A stretch of 58,543 bases of DNA from CAZJHX01 sp964545715 (lineage in GTDB: Bacteria; Myxococcota_A; UBA9042; GCA-2863065). The notes below the pieces were generated by a model. It ran no database searches. It was not told the origin of the DNA and saw nothing but the letters and a program-made list of their open reading frames with translations. Position numbers and translations under genes: made by a program. Positions 27,020-36,214 of the stretch are shown here, in pieces. The stretch's first letter is position 1; each line of letters opens with the position of its first letter. The stretch spans positions 1-58,543 of the forward strand of contig CAZJHX010000062.1 of NCBI GenBank assembly GCA_964545715.1. Direction: 5' to 3'.

Positions 27020-27531
27020 GCCGACTGCTTGCCGCCGCAATCATCGTCGCCCTGGCCACCCCCGCCTGCCAGCAGGAGGCCGAGGTCGACCCGTCCAAGG
27101 CCAAGCCCGAGGTCCCCAAAGTGCACCTGCCCGCCTCACCCGAGATGGTGGAGCCGCGTGTGCCCGAGCGATACACCGACGGCAGCTTCACCGTCGCCGG
27201 CCTGATCAAAAACCAGAGCAAGCACCTCAACAACGACATCCGCATCACCGGCTTCATCAGCAAGATCTACAAGTGCGGCGCGGAGGCCGCCTGCGAGCTG
27301 CCCGATCACGCCGTGCTCGTCGACGATCTGCAGCGCCCGATGAAGCGCCTGGTTGTACTGGGCGGCGCCGACACGATCTTCGGCGAGCTGAAAGAGAGCC
27401 AGAGCGTGAAGCTCAAAGGCTATTACGGGCAGTCCGACCCGCAGGGGATGTTTGTGCGCATGGAGGGGCTGCTGTTGCTGGAGCGCAACCCGGCCCTGGT
27501 CGAAGAAGAGGCCGCCACCACGGGCGACTAG
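27016..27531 (+). CDS. lipoprotein with OB-fold-like domain
   Basis: Protein of 171 residues. The signal MSRLLAAAIIVALATPAC carries a lipobox-like end. The mature part contains YTDGSFTVAGLIKNQSKHL, DIRITGFISKIYKCG and KLKGYYGQSDPQG. This order (a tract ending V.G.I, then a Cys-containing loop, then VKLKGYY) is like small OB-fold/tRNA_anti-like periplasmic proteins; that is a tentative reading. It overlaps the preceding lipoprotein gene by four bases and converges on psd. Confidence 0.75.
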   Translation: MSRLLAAAIIVALATPACQQEAEVDPSKAKPEVPKVHLPASPEMVEPRVPERYTDGSFTVAGLIKNQSKHLNNDIRITGFISKIYKCGAEAACELPDHAVLVDDLQRPMKRLVVLGGADTIFGELKESQSVKLKGYYGQSDPQGMFVRMEGLLLLERNPALVEEEAATTGD

Positions 27532-27541
27532 ACCGCTAGGT

Positions 27542-28453
27542 CTAGCGCCGGCGGAAGAGCGGCGAGCCCATGCGCTTGTACTCTTCGGCATGCATCGGGA
27601 CCAGCGCCACTTTCGGGTTGGAGTTGACGACCACCACCGTCGAGCCCAGGTGGAACATGCCCAGCTCGCCGCCGCGCTTGACCCGCACCTTCTTCTTCAG
27701 CTCTTCATCAAAGGCCGTGCGCTGGCCGCGGTTGGTCACCACGTCGGTGTAGCTCGCCGTGATCATCCCCACGTTGGTCGCGCCGACCTTCACGACCGCA
27801 AACTCGCCAAGCTTGCTCTCCACAAAGGAGATGAGCCGCTCGTTGACCGCAAAGAGGCCGTCGATGTTGGTCACGCCAGTGTTGTTCACCGGGTACAGCC
27901 GCCCCGGGATGTACCGATAGCCGGTCACGCGTCCGTCCACCGGGCAGTGGATGCGGTGGTAGTCGCGCGGGCTCAGATAGATGGTCACAAAGTGGCCGTT
28001 CTTGAACCGGTCGGCGTGGATGCTGCTGTCCAACAGCTCGTCCAGGCGGTAATCGCGCCCCTTGACCTGCTCGATGCGCCCGTCCGACACCCGGCCAAAG
28101 CTCAAGATACGCCCGTCGACCGGGCAGACCGCCACCTTGGGGTCTGGGTCGATTGTGTGCGTGCCGGCTTTCAACCGTCGCGTGAAGAAGGCGTCGAAGC
28201 TGGTGTAATGCTCCGGCGGATGCTCCATCTCGCTGGTATCGACGTTGTAGTTGCCGATGTACCACTTGATCACGGCCTGCAGCACCGGGGCCGGCATGCT
28301 GTCGCTCTGCGCGAGCATCCCCACCAGCCGGCTGAACCGCGGCTCGCTGATCGCCTCCAACGCGCCGAGCGTGGCGGCTTTTCTCAGCCGTCCTGGTCCC
28401 GGGGCGCTCAGTGCGCCGATCAGGCGGTTTACTAGAGCGTCAGTTTGGGGCAT
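27542..28453 (-). CDS. psd: phosphatidylserine decarboxylase proenzyme
   Basis: Protein of 303 residues that converts phosphatidylserine to phosphatidylethanolamine at the membrane. Key features are FFTRRLKAG, VCPVDGRI, the conserved YLSPRDYHRIHCPVDG (His and Asp of the active site), and the self-cleavage motif LGST in GMFHLGSTVVVV near the C-terminus; cleavage there creates the pyruvoyl group. The length fits PSD-B type enzymes. The ATG at 28453 lies 22 bases inside the end of the upstream kinase gene, so expression is coupled. No pssA gene is visible nearby. Confidence 0.95.
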   Translation of the reverse strand: MPQTDALVNRLIGALSAPGPGRLRKAATLGALEAISEPRFSRLVGMLAQSDSMPAPVLQAVIKWYIGNYNVDTSEMEHPPEHYTSFDAFFTRRLKAGTHTIDPDPKVAVCPVDGRILSFGRVSDGRIEQVKGRDYRLDELLDSSIHADRFKNGHFVTIYLSPRDYHRIHCPVDGRVTGYRYIPGRLYPVNNTGVTNIDGLFAVNERLISFVESKLGEFAVVKVGATNVGMITASYTDVVTNRGQRTAFDEELKKKVRVKRGGELGMFHLGSTVVVVNSNPKVALVPMHAEEYKRMGSPLFRRR

Positions 28454-29352
28454 TGCGTCAGGGCCACGAACTTGTTGTAGCGCTTCATCACGTCGTCGTT
28501 GGTCACGCCCCGCAGTCTGTCGAGACCGAAGCCCTCCACACAGAACGAGGCCATAATGCTGCCGCATAGCATCGCGCGACGCAGGTTGTCCGCGGTCAGC
28601 TCGTTGCAGCGCGCCAGGTAGCCCACAAAGCCGCCCGCGAAGGTGTCGCCCGCGCCGGTCGGGTCCACCACCGACTCCAGCGGGTACGCCGGCACGTAGA
28701 AGATATCGTCGCCGTGCAGCAGCAGCGCGCCGTGCTCACCGCGCTTCAGCACGACCGTCCGCGGCCCCATCTCCTGCAGCGCGCGTCCCACGGCCAGCGC
28801 CGTCGGCTTGTCGGTCAGCAGGCTGCCCTCCTCGTCGTTGATCACCAGCCCGTCGACGCGGGACAGCGCCTTCTTCAGGACGTCCAGCTTGCTGTCGATC
28901 CAGAAGTTCATGGTGTCCAGCGCCACAAAGCGCGGCGCCGAGATCTGGTCCAGCACGTTCAGCTGCAGCTCGGGGGCGATGTTGCCCAAAAAGACAAACG
29001 ACGAGTCCCGATACGCCTTGGGCAGCTGTGGGCTGAAGTTGGCGAACACGTTCAGATGCGTGTAGGTGGTCGTCCGATCGTTCATGTTCTTGGCGTACAC
29101 GCCGCCCCAGCGAAACGTCTCGCCGCTGTCGTCAACCGACAGCCCGGCCAGGTCGACGCCGTGGCTCTTCAACATGGCCTTGTCGGCCGGATTGAAGTCC
29201 TTGCCGACCACGCCGACCAGCCGCGGCGGTTTGAACCGGCTCGCAGACACCGAGAAATACGTCGCCGATCCGCCCAGCAGATCCTCGCGACGCCCAAACG
29301 GAGTCTCTACGTCGTCATATGCGACGGACCCGACGACCAACAGCTCTGTCAT
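28432..29352 (-). CDS. PfkB-family carbohydrate/nucleoside kinase
   Basis: Ribokinase-like enzyme of 306 residues. The substrate-binding start (LLVVGSVAYDDVETPFG, GGSATYFSVSASRF) and the C-terminal anion hole with the catalytic Asp (DPTGAGDTFAGGF) are intact. It lies three bases after mtnP on the same strand, so a role in purine or methylthioadenosine salvage, for example as an adenosine- or ribose-type kinase, is plausible. The substrate cannot be read from sequence. The ATG at 29352 is used; a TTG one codon earlier is also in frame. Confidence 0.85.
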   Translation of the reverse strand: MTELLVVGSVAYDDVETPFGRREDLLGGSATYFSVSASRFKPPRLVGVVGKDFNPADKAMLKSHGVDLAGLSVDDSGETFRWGGVYAKNMNDRTTTYTHLNVFANFSPQLPKAYRDSSFVFLGNIAPELQLNVLDQISAPRFVALDTMNFWIDSKLDVLKKALSRVDGLVINDEEGSLLTDKPTALAVGRALQEMGPRTVVLKRGEHGALLLHGDDIFYVPAYPLESVVDPTGAGDTFAGGFVGYLARCNELTADNLRRAMLCGSIMASFCVEGFGLDRLRGVTNDDVMKRYNKFVALTQCPKLTL

Positions 29353-29355
29353 CAA

Positions 29356-30228
29356 TCAGCTCCAGTACTTGCCGAGAAAGAGGCTCAGCTTCTCTTTAGT
29401 GGCCGGCGGAATCAGCGCGGGATCGGTCATCACCGCAAACTTCAGCGACCCGCCGCACGGGCACGCCAGGTCCTGGTCCCGCAGCGCCGCCACCCTGGGC
29501 ACCGCGTCGCGCAACAGCCGCTGCGCCTTGCCGGCGTTGGCCTTGGCGGTCGCGATCACGGCCTCCACGCTGACGTCCTCCTCGCTGGGATGCCACACGT
29601 CGTAGTCGGTGGCCATGGCGATGGTCGCGTAGTGGATCTCGGCCTCGCGGGCCAGCTTGGCCTCGGTCAGGTTGGTCATGCCGATCACCGACACGTCCCA
29701 ACCGCGGTAGGTCTCGGACTCGGCGCGCGTTGAAAACTGCGGGCCCTCGATGCACACGTACGTGCCGCCCACGTGGTGCGGGATGTCCGTCTTGCCGGCC
29801 ACCTCGGCCAGCGTGCTCACCAGGCTTTTGCAGGTCGGGTCGCCGAAGCCCACGTGTCCGACACAGCCGTCGCCGAAAAACGTATGCGCCCGGTGGCCGC
29901 GTGTCCGGTCGATGAACTGATCGACCAGCACAAAGTGCCCCGGCTCGATCTCTTCACGCATCGATCCCGTCGCGCTCACCGACAAGATGAAGTCCACGCC
30001 GATCGACTTGAGCGCGTAGATGTTGGCCCGATAGTTCAGGTCGCTCGGGCTGAAGCGATGGCCCCGGCCGTGGCGCGGCAAAAACGCGACCGGCACGCCG
30101 TCCAGCTGGCCGCACAGCACGGCGTCACTCGGCTCGCCAAACGGCGTGGAGACCGTGATCTCCTCGATGCCGGTTACGCCGTCCATTTCATAGAGGCCGC
30201 TGCCCCCGATGATCCCGATGCGCTTCAT
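29356..30228 (-). CDS. mtnP: S-methyl-5'-thioadenosine phosphorylase
   Basis: Protein of 290 residues that phosphorolyses methylthioadenosine to adenine and methylthioribose-1-phosphate in methionine salvage. MKRIGIIGGSGLYEM, PRHGRGHRFSPSDLNYRAN, SATGSMREEI, CIEGPQFSTRAES and GMTNLTEAKLAREAEI are characteristic of the MTAP branch of PNP/MTAP enzymes. A GGGAGAG ribosome-binding site precedes the ATG. No mtnA or other salvage gene is visible in the window. Confidence 0.93.
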   Translation of the reverse strand: MKRIGIIGGSGLYEMDGVTGIEEITVSTPFGEPSDAVLCGQLDGVPVAFLPRHGRGHRFSPSDLNYRANIYALKSIGVDFILSVSATGSMREEIEPGHFVLVDQFIDRTRGHRAHTFFGDGCVGHVGFGDPTCKSLVSTLAEVAGKTDIPHHVGGTYVCIEGPQFSTRAESETYRGWDVSVIGMTNLTEAKLAREAEIHYATIAMATDYDVWHPSEEDVSVEAVIATAKANAGKAQRLLRDAVPRVAALRDQDLACPCGGSLKFAVMTDPALIPPATKEKLSLFLGKYWS

Positions 30229-30296
30229 TGCTCTCCCTGCGCGCCCTGAGAGGTTTCAGGCGGCGGGTTCGATTAGCATAGACGGTGGTAACGCGT

Positions 30297-31049
30297 CTAC
30301 TGTTCTCTCTGCACTCGGACGACGTCCTTTTCGGCCACCAGCGACAAAAGATGGTCCATCGCCGCCTCCAGCCGGTCCGCCTCGCGTGCGTCGAACGTCA
30401 GGCGCACCTTGTGATCCTCGTCGCCAAACTTGGGATAAGAGCCCACCTCGACGTCGGCAAATGCGTGGTCCACCGCGTCGATGGCGTCCACCAACTCGGT
30501 CTCGCGCGCTGACAGATCGATGTAGCCCGAGCAGAACGGCGTGGACTGCAGCCGCGGCGTCAGCGCGCCGAACTTGGCCCGCAAAAACGACGGCACGCCG
30601 GGAAAGATGTACACGTTCTCCACATGCACGGTCGGCCACCGGCTGTCCGCGCTCTCGCCCCAGTAGAACTCCGCCTTTTCGGGCACGAAAGTCAGCCGCA
30701 TCAGCGCATCCCGGGGCCGCCCGTGCCGGATGTTCTCCAGCGCCTGGGTCAACACCTCGGACTGCGCCACCTCGCAGTCAAACGCCTTGGCGACGCCGGC
30801 CATGGTCAGGTCGTCGTGCGTCGGCCCAAGCCCCCCGCTGGTAAAGACCCACGTGTGCGCCGCCGCCGCCTCACGCACCTCTTTGGCGATGATGTCGACG
30901 TCGTCTTCAATGGTCACGATGCGCTGAAGCCGCACACCCAGGCGCCGCAGCTCCGCGATCAAGAACGACGCGTTGGCGTCCTGCACTTTGCCGCTGAGAA
31001 GCTCGTTGCCGATGATGATGATCGCGGCGGTGGGAGGCCCGGCAGTCAT
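30297..31049 (-). CDS. CinA/MoaB-type molybdopterin-binding domain protein
   Basis: Protein of 250 residues formed by the MPT-binding fold of CinA and eukaryotic FLAD1 N-termini: AAIIIIGNELLSGKVQDAN, the central TSGGLGPTHDDLTM loop, and FPGVPSFLRAKFG. It has no C-terminal CinA deamidase domain, so it is the short form. Family members act in NAD or FAD metabolism (ADP-ribose or FAD pyrophosphatase-like). The start overlaps the upstream zinc-ribbon gene by ATGA. It lies 68 bases before mtnP. Confidence 0.88.
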   Translation of the reverse strand: MTAGPPTAAIIIIGNELLSGKVQDANASFLIAELRRLGVRLQRIVTIEDDVDIIAKEVREAAAAHTWVFTSGGLGPTHDDLTMAGVAKAFDCEVAQSEVLTQALENIRHGRPRDALMRLTFVPEKAEFYWGESADSRWPTVHVENVYIFPGVPSFLRAKFGALTPRLQSTPFCSGYIDLSARETELVDAIDAVDHAFADVEVGSYPKFGDEDHKVRLTFDAREADRLEAAMDHLLSLVAEKDVVRVQREQ

Positions 31050-31453
31050 TCGGCCAAGAGGTTATGGATCTCCTCGTAGTGGCCGCTCATCTCCAACTGA
31101 ACGCTGTCGGTCTCAAAGACCAGCCGCCACTCGTCGTGCCGCAGCACGCCGAACGGCTTGTGACCGGTCCGGGACAGGTACTTCCAGCTCTGCGTGTTGG
31201 ACCAGGCCTGCAGCTCTTGAAACTTCTTGAACCGCTTGCGCTCCATGAACCCGCACGCCGGGCAAAAGTCGATAGGCGACGCCTCGCGCGTAAAGTAGCG
31301 GGCCGCGCAGCCGACGCACCCCATGTCCATCAGGTCGTCGATCGCCTTGCCGGCCCGATCCGTGTAGCTGCTGGCGCCGGCGTACTCCATGTCGAAGCAG
31401 CCGTCCTTGGTCAGGCACACCATCTCCAAGCCCCGCAGGGCGCGCATACTCAC
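31046..31453 (-). CDS. zinc-ribbon-like protein of unknown function
   Basis: Cytoplasmic protein of 135 residues. It has a CVGCAARYF knuckle and a CPACGF knuckle about 18 residues later, which form a C2-C2 zinc ribbon, followed by a Trp-rich part (WSNTQSWKYLS; RHDEWRLVFETDS). No family is recognised. The GTG start at 31453 has GGAG eight bases upstream. It lies three bases after the SRPBCC gene and overlaps the CinA-like gene by four bases, so all three are one operon. Confidence 0.75.
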   Translation of the reverse strand: MSMRALRGLEMVCLTKDGCFDMEYAGASSYTDRAGKAIDDLMDMGCVGCAARYFTREASPIDFCPACGFMERKRFKKFQELQAWSNTQSWKYLSRTGHKPFGVLRHDEWRLVFETDSVQLEMSGHYEEIHNLLAE

Positions 31454-31456
31454 TGT

Positions 31457-31906
31457 TCAGGCTCCTTGTTGTGCCCGATATCGGGCCTCTGCGTGCGCCT
31501 TCCACTGCTCCAGCATCTCGGGCAGCGTGGACTCGACGAGCTTGGCGGTGATCGCCTGCGGCACAAACCGCGAGACCTCGACCGCCAACCGATAGGTTGC
31601 CCGTGTCGTGGTGTCCGTCAGCGCCTCCAGCCGCCAGCCGCCGTCGTTGGCGGTGAACAGGCCGGGCTTGATCAGGGTCCACGACAGGCTCTCGTACGGC
31701 TTGCCGCTCAGCCGCAGCACATAGTCGATCTGGCGGATGACGCGGACGGTGAACTCCACGTCGTAGACCTCGCCCTCCTGCTTCAGCACGCGCGTGGACA
31801 CGCAACTGGACAAGAACTCCGGATAGGCCGCGAAGTCGGTGATCAGCTCGTAGAAGCTCTCGGCCGGGACGTCGACGTCGACGCTTTGTTCGACTTGCTT
31901 GGACAC
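31457..31906 (-). CDS. SRPBCC/COQ10-like lipid-binding protein
   Basis: Protein of 149 residues of the START-like SRPBCC superfamily, COQ10/cyclase-type. VDVDVPAESFYELITDFAAYPEFLSSC is the standard N-terminal strand-helix; residues 60-140 supply the strands and the long C-terminal helix. Such proteins bind hydrophobic ligands such as quinones or lipids. The GTG at 31906 is chosen because homology begins there; its first 64 bases overlap the 3' end of the large FG-GAP gene. Confidence 0.85.
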   Translation of the reverse strand: MSKQVEQSVDVDVPAESFYELITDFAAYPEFLSSCVSTRVLKQEGEVYDVEFTVRVIRQIDYVLRLSGKPYESLSWTLIKPGLFTANDGGWRLEALTDTTTRATYRLAVEVSRFVPQAITAKLVESTLPEMLEQWKAHAEARYRAQQGA

Positions 31907-34900
31907 GCGCCGATCGTCGCAGATCCCCGGCGGACCCCGCAAGCCAACAACGTGAAAGTCACCACCCAAAAGGTGCCGTGCGCCGGCATCGGCCCACGCG
32001 CAGCCGCCGCACAACCGCCGTCGGTCAGCACGACACCCCCGCTGCCGGACAAATCCGTGGTCGCAGAGCCGGTCGGCTTCGGTCCCGGATCCGGCGTCGC
32101 TCCCAGATCCTCGTCCACCGTGCCCAGGTCCGGCGCCGGCTCGGGAGGCGCTGGCTCCGGGTTGTCCGGCTCTGGTTCCACCGGCCCGTCCGGCTCGACG
32201 AGATCCTCCACCGGCTCAGCCGCGTCCGGGACGGGCTCGGGCACGGGCTCGGGTACCGGCTCGGGCTCCGGCTGCGGCTCTGCTTCGGGTTGGGGTTCCG
32301 GCTGCGGCTCCGGCTGCGGTTCGATCTCAGGCTGCGGCTCTGGCTCCAGCTCCGGATCCTCTTCCACCGGCGGCTCCGCCATATCGGGCACCGGGGGATT
32401 GGGATCAAAGATCTTCAGCTCCGACTCGATCACCAGCAGCGGCTCGTTGACCTTGGCCGTGATCACCGCCACCCCCGCCTCGATGCCCGCCTGAAACAGC
32501 GCCTTGTACCGCCCGATCCCGTCGTAGATCAGCGGCCCCTTCACCTGTCCAAGCGTCGTCCCGGTCTCAAAGACCAGCCCGCCGCCGGCCAGGCGACCAC
32601 TGCTCAGTCGCGGCTTGGCCCGCAGCTCCGCCACGTTGTTGGACCCGATCGGCAGCTGATTGGGGATAGCGTCCATGGAGCTCAGCTTGGCGTCCAGCGC
32701 GCCGATTGGCTTCAGCGGCAGCAGGTCCACTTTGCACGTCAGCTTCAGCGGCGTGTCGTACCAGCTCATGGCCACCGTCGCGACGCCCGGCGTCGTGCCC
32801 GCCTGCACCTCAAACTGGTAGCGCTCCTCCTGGGAGACGTACGACTTCTCCACAAACGTCACGCCCGTCAGCGCCGGCTGCGGCATCACCCCGGTCGGCG
32901 GCACCGGATTGCCCTGCGCGTCGCGCAAAAACACCACGATAGTGACCCGGTCAGCGCCGTCGGCGTACATCGACGACATCGACGGTCCGCAGTGCGATTG
33001 CGTCGCATCCACCAGCGCCACCGCCTCCGAGAGATCTTCCAACACGTTGTAGGTCTGCGGCGGGCCGAACGGGATGCCGCCCAGCAGCAGCTGCACCGAC
33101 GCGCCGTCCGGGATGTCTTCGGCTTTTATCGTGATCAGCGACTCCGCGTCGTTGGTGCTCAGGTCCGCCAGCGGCACCTCCGCGTCGTTGGCCAGCACCG
33201 TGTGTTTCAACGACTCCGCGTCCACCTTGGCCCCATTGCGGTCGCGCAGCACGGTCGCGACGTGCACCACGCTGCCCGGCAGGGTCAGCTTCTCCATGCC
33301 CAGATACCCGTATTTAAGCCGGCTCTGGGCCACGTCAAACGGCGGCTCCACCTGGGTTTGCAGCGCGGCCCCAAACGGCACGCCGGCGACCAGTACCTCG
33401 ATCGTGATGGGCCCGGGCGTCTCAAAGAGCTGCTTCTTGAGCCGGTAGACCCCCTCGCCGATGTCGCTGGCCGGCTGCGCGTTGCCGTCCACCACGATCT
33501 GGACGTCCAGCCCTTCGCCCAGCGGCTCTCCAAACCCGTCCCGAGGCGTCGTATACACGGTGAACTTCTGCCCCGCGATCGCGTGCTCGGGGTACAGCCA
33601 CAGATCCAGCGGCTCCAGCGGCAGCCACTGCACACGGGGGTGAACCGGCAGCGCCTCCCCGTCCAGCTCAACCGTCAGTCGCGCGATCCCGTCGGCCGGC
33701 GGATTCTCGAACGTGGCTGTCCACAGATTGTCTCCCGCCGTCGTCGTGTCGCTGAGGTTCACGCCTTCAGCCGTCACCGCCACGGTCTTGCCCGCCTGCT
33801 GGGACTTGGACAGATCCACCGTCACCGCGGAGCCGCTGAGCGTGATCCAGTTTGGCTCCTTGATAACGATGTCATCTCCGGTGACGGCGCTCACGGTCGT
33901 GATCAGACCACTGGGCCAGCGGATCTCCAGCGCCACCGTCTGCCCCGGGTTCTGGCACGGCTCGGGAAACGTGACCCGCACGACGCGCTCTCCGACACCC
34001 CCGAACGATCCCCCGCCGGTCTGCTCACGCGTACGGGTCATCCCGCCGCAGGTCGCCGTGACGCGGGCGCCGGACGCGCTCGGCCCGGTCTCGGTCGCGA
34101 TCAGCTGCAGCCGCAGCGGCGAGCTCACGGTCTCCAGCGAGTGGTACAGCGAGAACATCCCGTTGACGTGGCCCACAGCCAGGTCCGTCCGACCGTCTTC
34201 GTCGTAGTCCGCCGGCGCCACGCCGCGCGCCATGTTTGCGCTGGGCTCGTCCAGCACCCAGCCCGCCGGCTGCTCGGTCCACGTGCCCTTGGGGCCGCCC
34301 GCCAGCACCACGTTCATGGCGGTCTTATCGTTGCTGAGAAAGGCGGTCGCCGAGATGTGCCCGCCCGACGCAAACAGGTCCACGTAGCCGTCCGCGTCCA
34401 GGTCCTCGAAGACCGCGCCCCAGCTCACCTGGTAGCCGTCGCCGCCCAGCTGCAGGTCCATCCCCGTGGCCGTCGTCTGATCCGTAAAGCCGTCCGGTCC
34501 GCCGACCACCAGCCGCGGCAGCCCGATGCTGGTCATGTAGTAGTCCAGCCAGCCGTCGTCGTTGATGTCGCTGGTCGCCACGCCCATGCCGTAGATCGGG
34601 GCGTCGAAGCCGGTCGCCGCCGAGACCTCGGTCAGCGTCCAGCCCCCGCCCGCCGCCGGGCCGTCGTTGCGATACAGCTCGTTGGGCAGGCTGAAGTGCC
34701 CGAAGTCGTTGATGACCATCATGTCCAGGTCACCGTCGTTGTCGTAGTCGGTCATGGCCACAGCCAGGCTGCAGCCCGCCTTGTCCAGCCCGTACTCCAG
34801 CGAGCGGTCCGTAAAGTGCCCGGTGCCGTCGTTGATCAGCAGCGCGTTCAGCGAGCAGGTGTGGTCGGGAAAGGCGATGCCGTCGATGTAGTTGGCCACC

Positions 34901-35463
34901 AGCACGTCGTCGTCGCCGTCGCCGTCAAAGTCACCGGCCGCGCCGCTCAGGCTCCAGCGCCCGTTACCCGCCAGGTGGGTCAGCGTGACGTCCACCAGCG
35001 TGCCGCCGTCGTTGCGAAACAGCGCGTTGGGGCCCGGCCTGAAGAGCATGACGTCGTCGTCCCCGTCGTTGTCCATGTCAAACGCCAGGCTGCCGCCGGC
35101 CTGCCCGGGCGGTGTGTCCGGGAAGAGCGCGTCCTCGTCCTCCACAAAGCCCGTGGGGGTCTGCCGCAGCAGCATCGGCGTCTGGGTCGGCGCCGTGTAG
35201 ATGATGTCCAGCTTGCCGTCGAGATCCGCGTCCAGCCAGGTGACGCCGCCGCCCAGCCCGCTGCCGGAGCCGCCCGGGAAGCCGCCCACGCCCATGCCCG
35301 GCGCCACGTTGTGAAACTTCTGCGCCCCCGCCCCGATAGGGGCCGCCACGGCCAGGGCCGCGCACATGGTCCACAGCCGTGCGCCGGCGCAGGAGCGCCG
35401 GCAGGAGACCCCCGAGGGGGCGGCGCCACGATGGCGCGGGGGGTCACGTCTGTTAGAGATCAC
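31843..35463 (-). CDS. FG-GAP/ASPIC surface protein with MYXO-CTERM-like tail
   Basis: Protein of 1206 residues. An N-terminal signal peptide (ALAVAAPIGAGA) is followed by six calcium-loop FG-GAP/VCBS repeats at about residues 90-440 (for example DMDNDGDDDV, DFDGDGDDDV, DYDNDGDLDM, DLDADGYVDL). An ASPIC/UnbV-like domain (about 470-540, LEIRWPSGLITTV) comes next, then several Ig-like beta domains and a PE/PQ-rich stalk (about 1030-1100). The end GGCAAAARGPMPAHG plus a hydrophobic helix and RR is a MYXO-CTERM-like sorting signal near Cys1151. It should be processed at the C-terminus and held on the surface, perhaps binding calcium and carbohydrate. The last 64 bases run into the SRPBCC gene. 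It follows trmH by nine bases. Confidence 0.87.
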   Translation of the reverse strand: MISNRRDPPRHRGAAPSGVSCRRSCAGARLWTMCAALAVAAPIGAGAQKFHNVAPGMGVGGFPGGSGSGLGGGVTWLDADLDGKLDIIYTAPTQTPMLLRQTPTGFVEDEDALFPDTPPGQAGGSLAFDMDNDGDDDVMLFRPGPNALFRNDGGTLVDVTLTHLAGNGRWSLSGAAGDFDGDGDDDVLVANYIDGIAFPDHTCSLNALLINDGTGHFTDRSLEYGLDKAGCSLAVAMTDYDNDGDLDMMVINDFGHFSLPNELYRNDGPAAGGGWTLTEVSAATGFDAPIYGMGVATSDINDDGWLDYYMTSIGLPRLVVGGPDGFTDQTTATGMDLQLGGDGYQVSWGAVFEDLDADGYVDLFASGGHISATAFLSNDKTAMNVVLAGGPKGTWTEQPAGWVLDEPSANMARGVAPADYDEDGRTDLAVGHVNGMFSLYHSLETVSSPLRLQLIATETGPSASGARVTATCGGMTRTREQTGGGSFGGVGERVVRVTFPEPCQNPGQTVALEIRWPSGLITTVSAVTGDDIVIKEPNWITLSGSAVTVDLSKSQQAGKTVAVTAEGVNLSDTTTAGDNLWTATFENPPADGIARLTVELDGEALPVHPRVQWLPLEPLDLWLYPEHAIAGQKFTVYTTPRDGFGEPLGEGLDVQIVVDGNAQPASDIGEGVYRLKKQLFETPGPITIEVLVAGVPFGAALQTQVEPPFDVAQSRLKYGYLGMEKLTLPGSVVHVATVLRDRNGAKVDAESLKHTVLANDAEVPLADLSTNDAESLITIKAEDIPDGASVQLLLGGIPFGPPQTYNVLEDLSEAVALVDATQSHCGPSMSSMYADGADRVTIVVFLRDAQGNPVPPTGVMPQPALTGVTFVEKSYVSQEERYQFEVQAGTTPGVATVAMSWYDTPLKLTCKVDLLPLKPIGALDAKLSSMDAIPNQLPIGSNNVAELRAKPRLSSGRLAGGGLVFETGTTLGQVKGPLIYDGIGRYKALFQAGIEAGVAVITAKVNEPLLVIESELKIFDPNPPVPDMAEPPVEEDPELEPEPQPEIEPQPEPQPEPQPEAEPQPEPEPVPEPVPEPVPDAAEPVEDLVEPDGPVEPEPDNPEPAPPEPAPDLGTVDEDLGATPDPGPKPTGSATTDLSGSGGVVLTDGGCAAAARGPMPAHGTFWVVTFTLLACGVRRGSATIGACPSKSNKASTSTSRPRASTS

Positions 35464-35472
35464 CGGGATAAC

Positions 35473-36126
35473 CTACTTATGTGGCGCCTTGCGCGAAAGC
35501 GCGTCCAGGATTTCGTCCGACCCCTTTCGCAGCAGCCGCAGCCAGCGGTTGCGCAGCGCGTCACGCTCTGCCTCGGTCAGATCACTGAGCTCGCCCAGTG
35601 CTGCACGCCGCGCCGTGGCGGCCGTGACCATGCAAATGCCCACCGACACCGATAGGTTGAAGCTCTGCGAAAAGCCGGTCATGGGGATGCGAAACGTCTC
35701 GTCGGCCAGGTCGAAGAGCGACGCGCTGAGCCCGTCCAGCTCGTTGCCGAAGCACAGCGCGGTCGGCTTGGTAAAGTCCAGCTCGCTCAGCTCCCGCTCC
35801 GCCGTCGGCGAGGTGGCCAGGATTCGGTAGCCCCGGGCCCGCAGCGCGGCTACGGCGTCGGAGGGGTTGCCGTGCCGGTGGATATCCACCCACTTGTGGC
35901 ACCCCTGCGTGACCTTGCGGTTGGGCTCAAAGGGGTCGGCGCCCTCGATCACGTGCACGTTTTGAATGCCGATGGCCTCCAGCGACCGGATGCACGCCGA
36001 CATGTTCTGCTCTTTGTGCACGTCTTCCAGCAGCGCGACCAGGCCGCCAAGACGCCCCTGCAGCACCGTCTCCATGCGCTCCAGGCGCTCGGGACTCACC
36101 ATGTCTGCCAGGATTTCGTTGCTCAC
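35473..36126 (-). CDS. trmH: tRNA 2'-O-methyltransferase, TrmH family
   Basis: SpoU-class (SPOUT) RNA methyltransferase of 217 residues. Motif 1 is NMSACIRSLEAIGI, motif 2 is ALCFGNELDGLS, and motif 3 is IPMTGFSQSFNLSVSVGICM; together they build the trefoil-knot SAM site. The C-terminal helical extension fits TrmH, which methylates G18 ribose in the tRNA D-loop. Other SpoU enzymes have different lengths, so assignment to Gm18 is likely but not certain. It seems to be the first gene of the run reaching to psd. Confidence 0.88.
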   Translation of the reverse strand: MSNEILADMVSPERLERMETVLQGRLGGLVALLEDVHKEQNMSACIRSLEAIGIQNVHVIEGADPFEPNRKVTQGCHKWVDIHRHGNPSDAVAALRARGYRILATSPTAERELSELDFTKPTALCFGNELDGLSASLFDLADETFRIPMTGFSQSFNLSVSVGICMVTAATARRAALGELSDLTEAERDALRNRWLRLLRKGSDEILDALSRKAPHK

Positions 36127-36152
36127 CGGCCGGACCGTAACACCAAAAAGCT

Positions 36153-36187
36153 ACGGGGGGACAAAGCGCGGTGCCTTGCCCCCCCGT
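36153..36187. promoter_or_regulatory. strong hairpin upstream of a short ORF
   Basis: ACGGGGGG pairs with CCCCCCGT, and inside it CAAAGC can pair with GCCTTG with one mismatch, making a stem of about 14 pairs with a five-base loop. It lies 27 bases upstream of the ATG of a 31-codon ORF and about 27 bases from the start of divergent trmH. It has no U-tract on either strand, so it is not an ordinary terminator. It may be a leader or attenuator structure. Confidence 0.5.
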
Positions 36188-36214
36188 TCTCAACTTACGT
36201 GAAAGGAGGAGATC

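Noticed and set aside
31978..35655. Plus-strand ORF of 1225 codons opposite the FG-GAP protein gene
   Set aside because: Its translation is Arg/His/Gln-rich low-complexity sequence typical of the antisense of GC-rich codons. The minus-strand frame has a signal peptide, calcium loops and a sorting tail.
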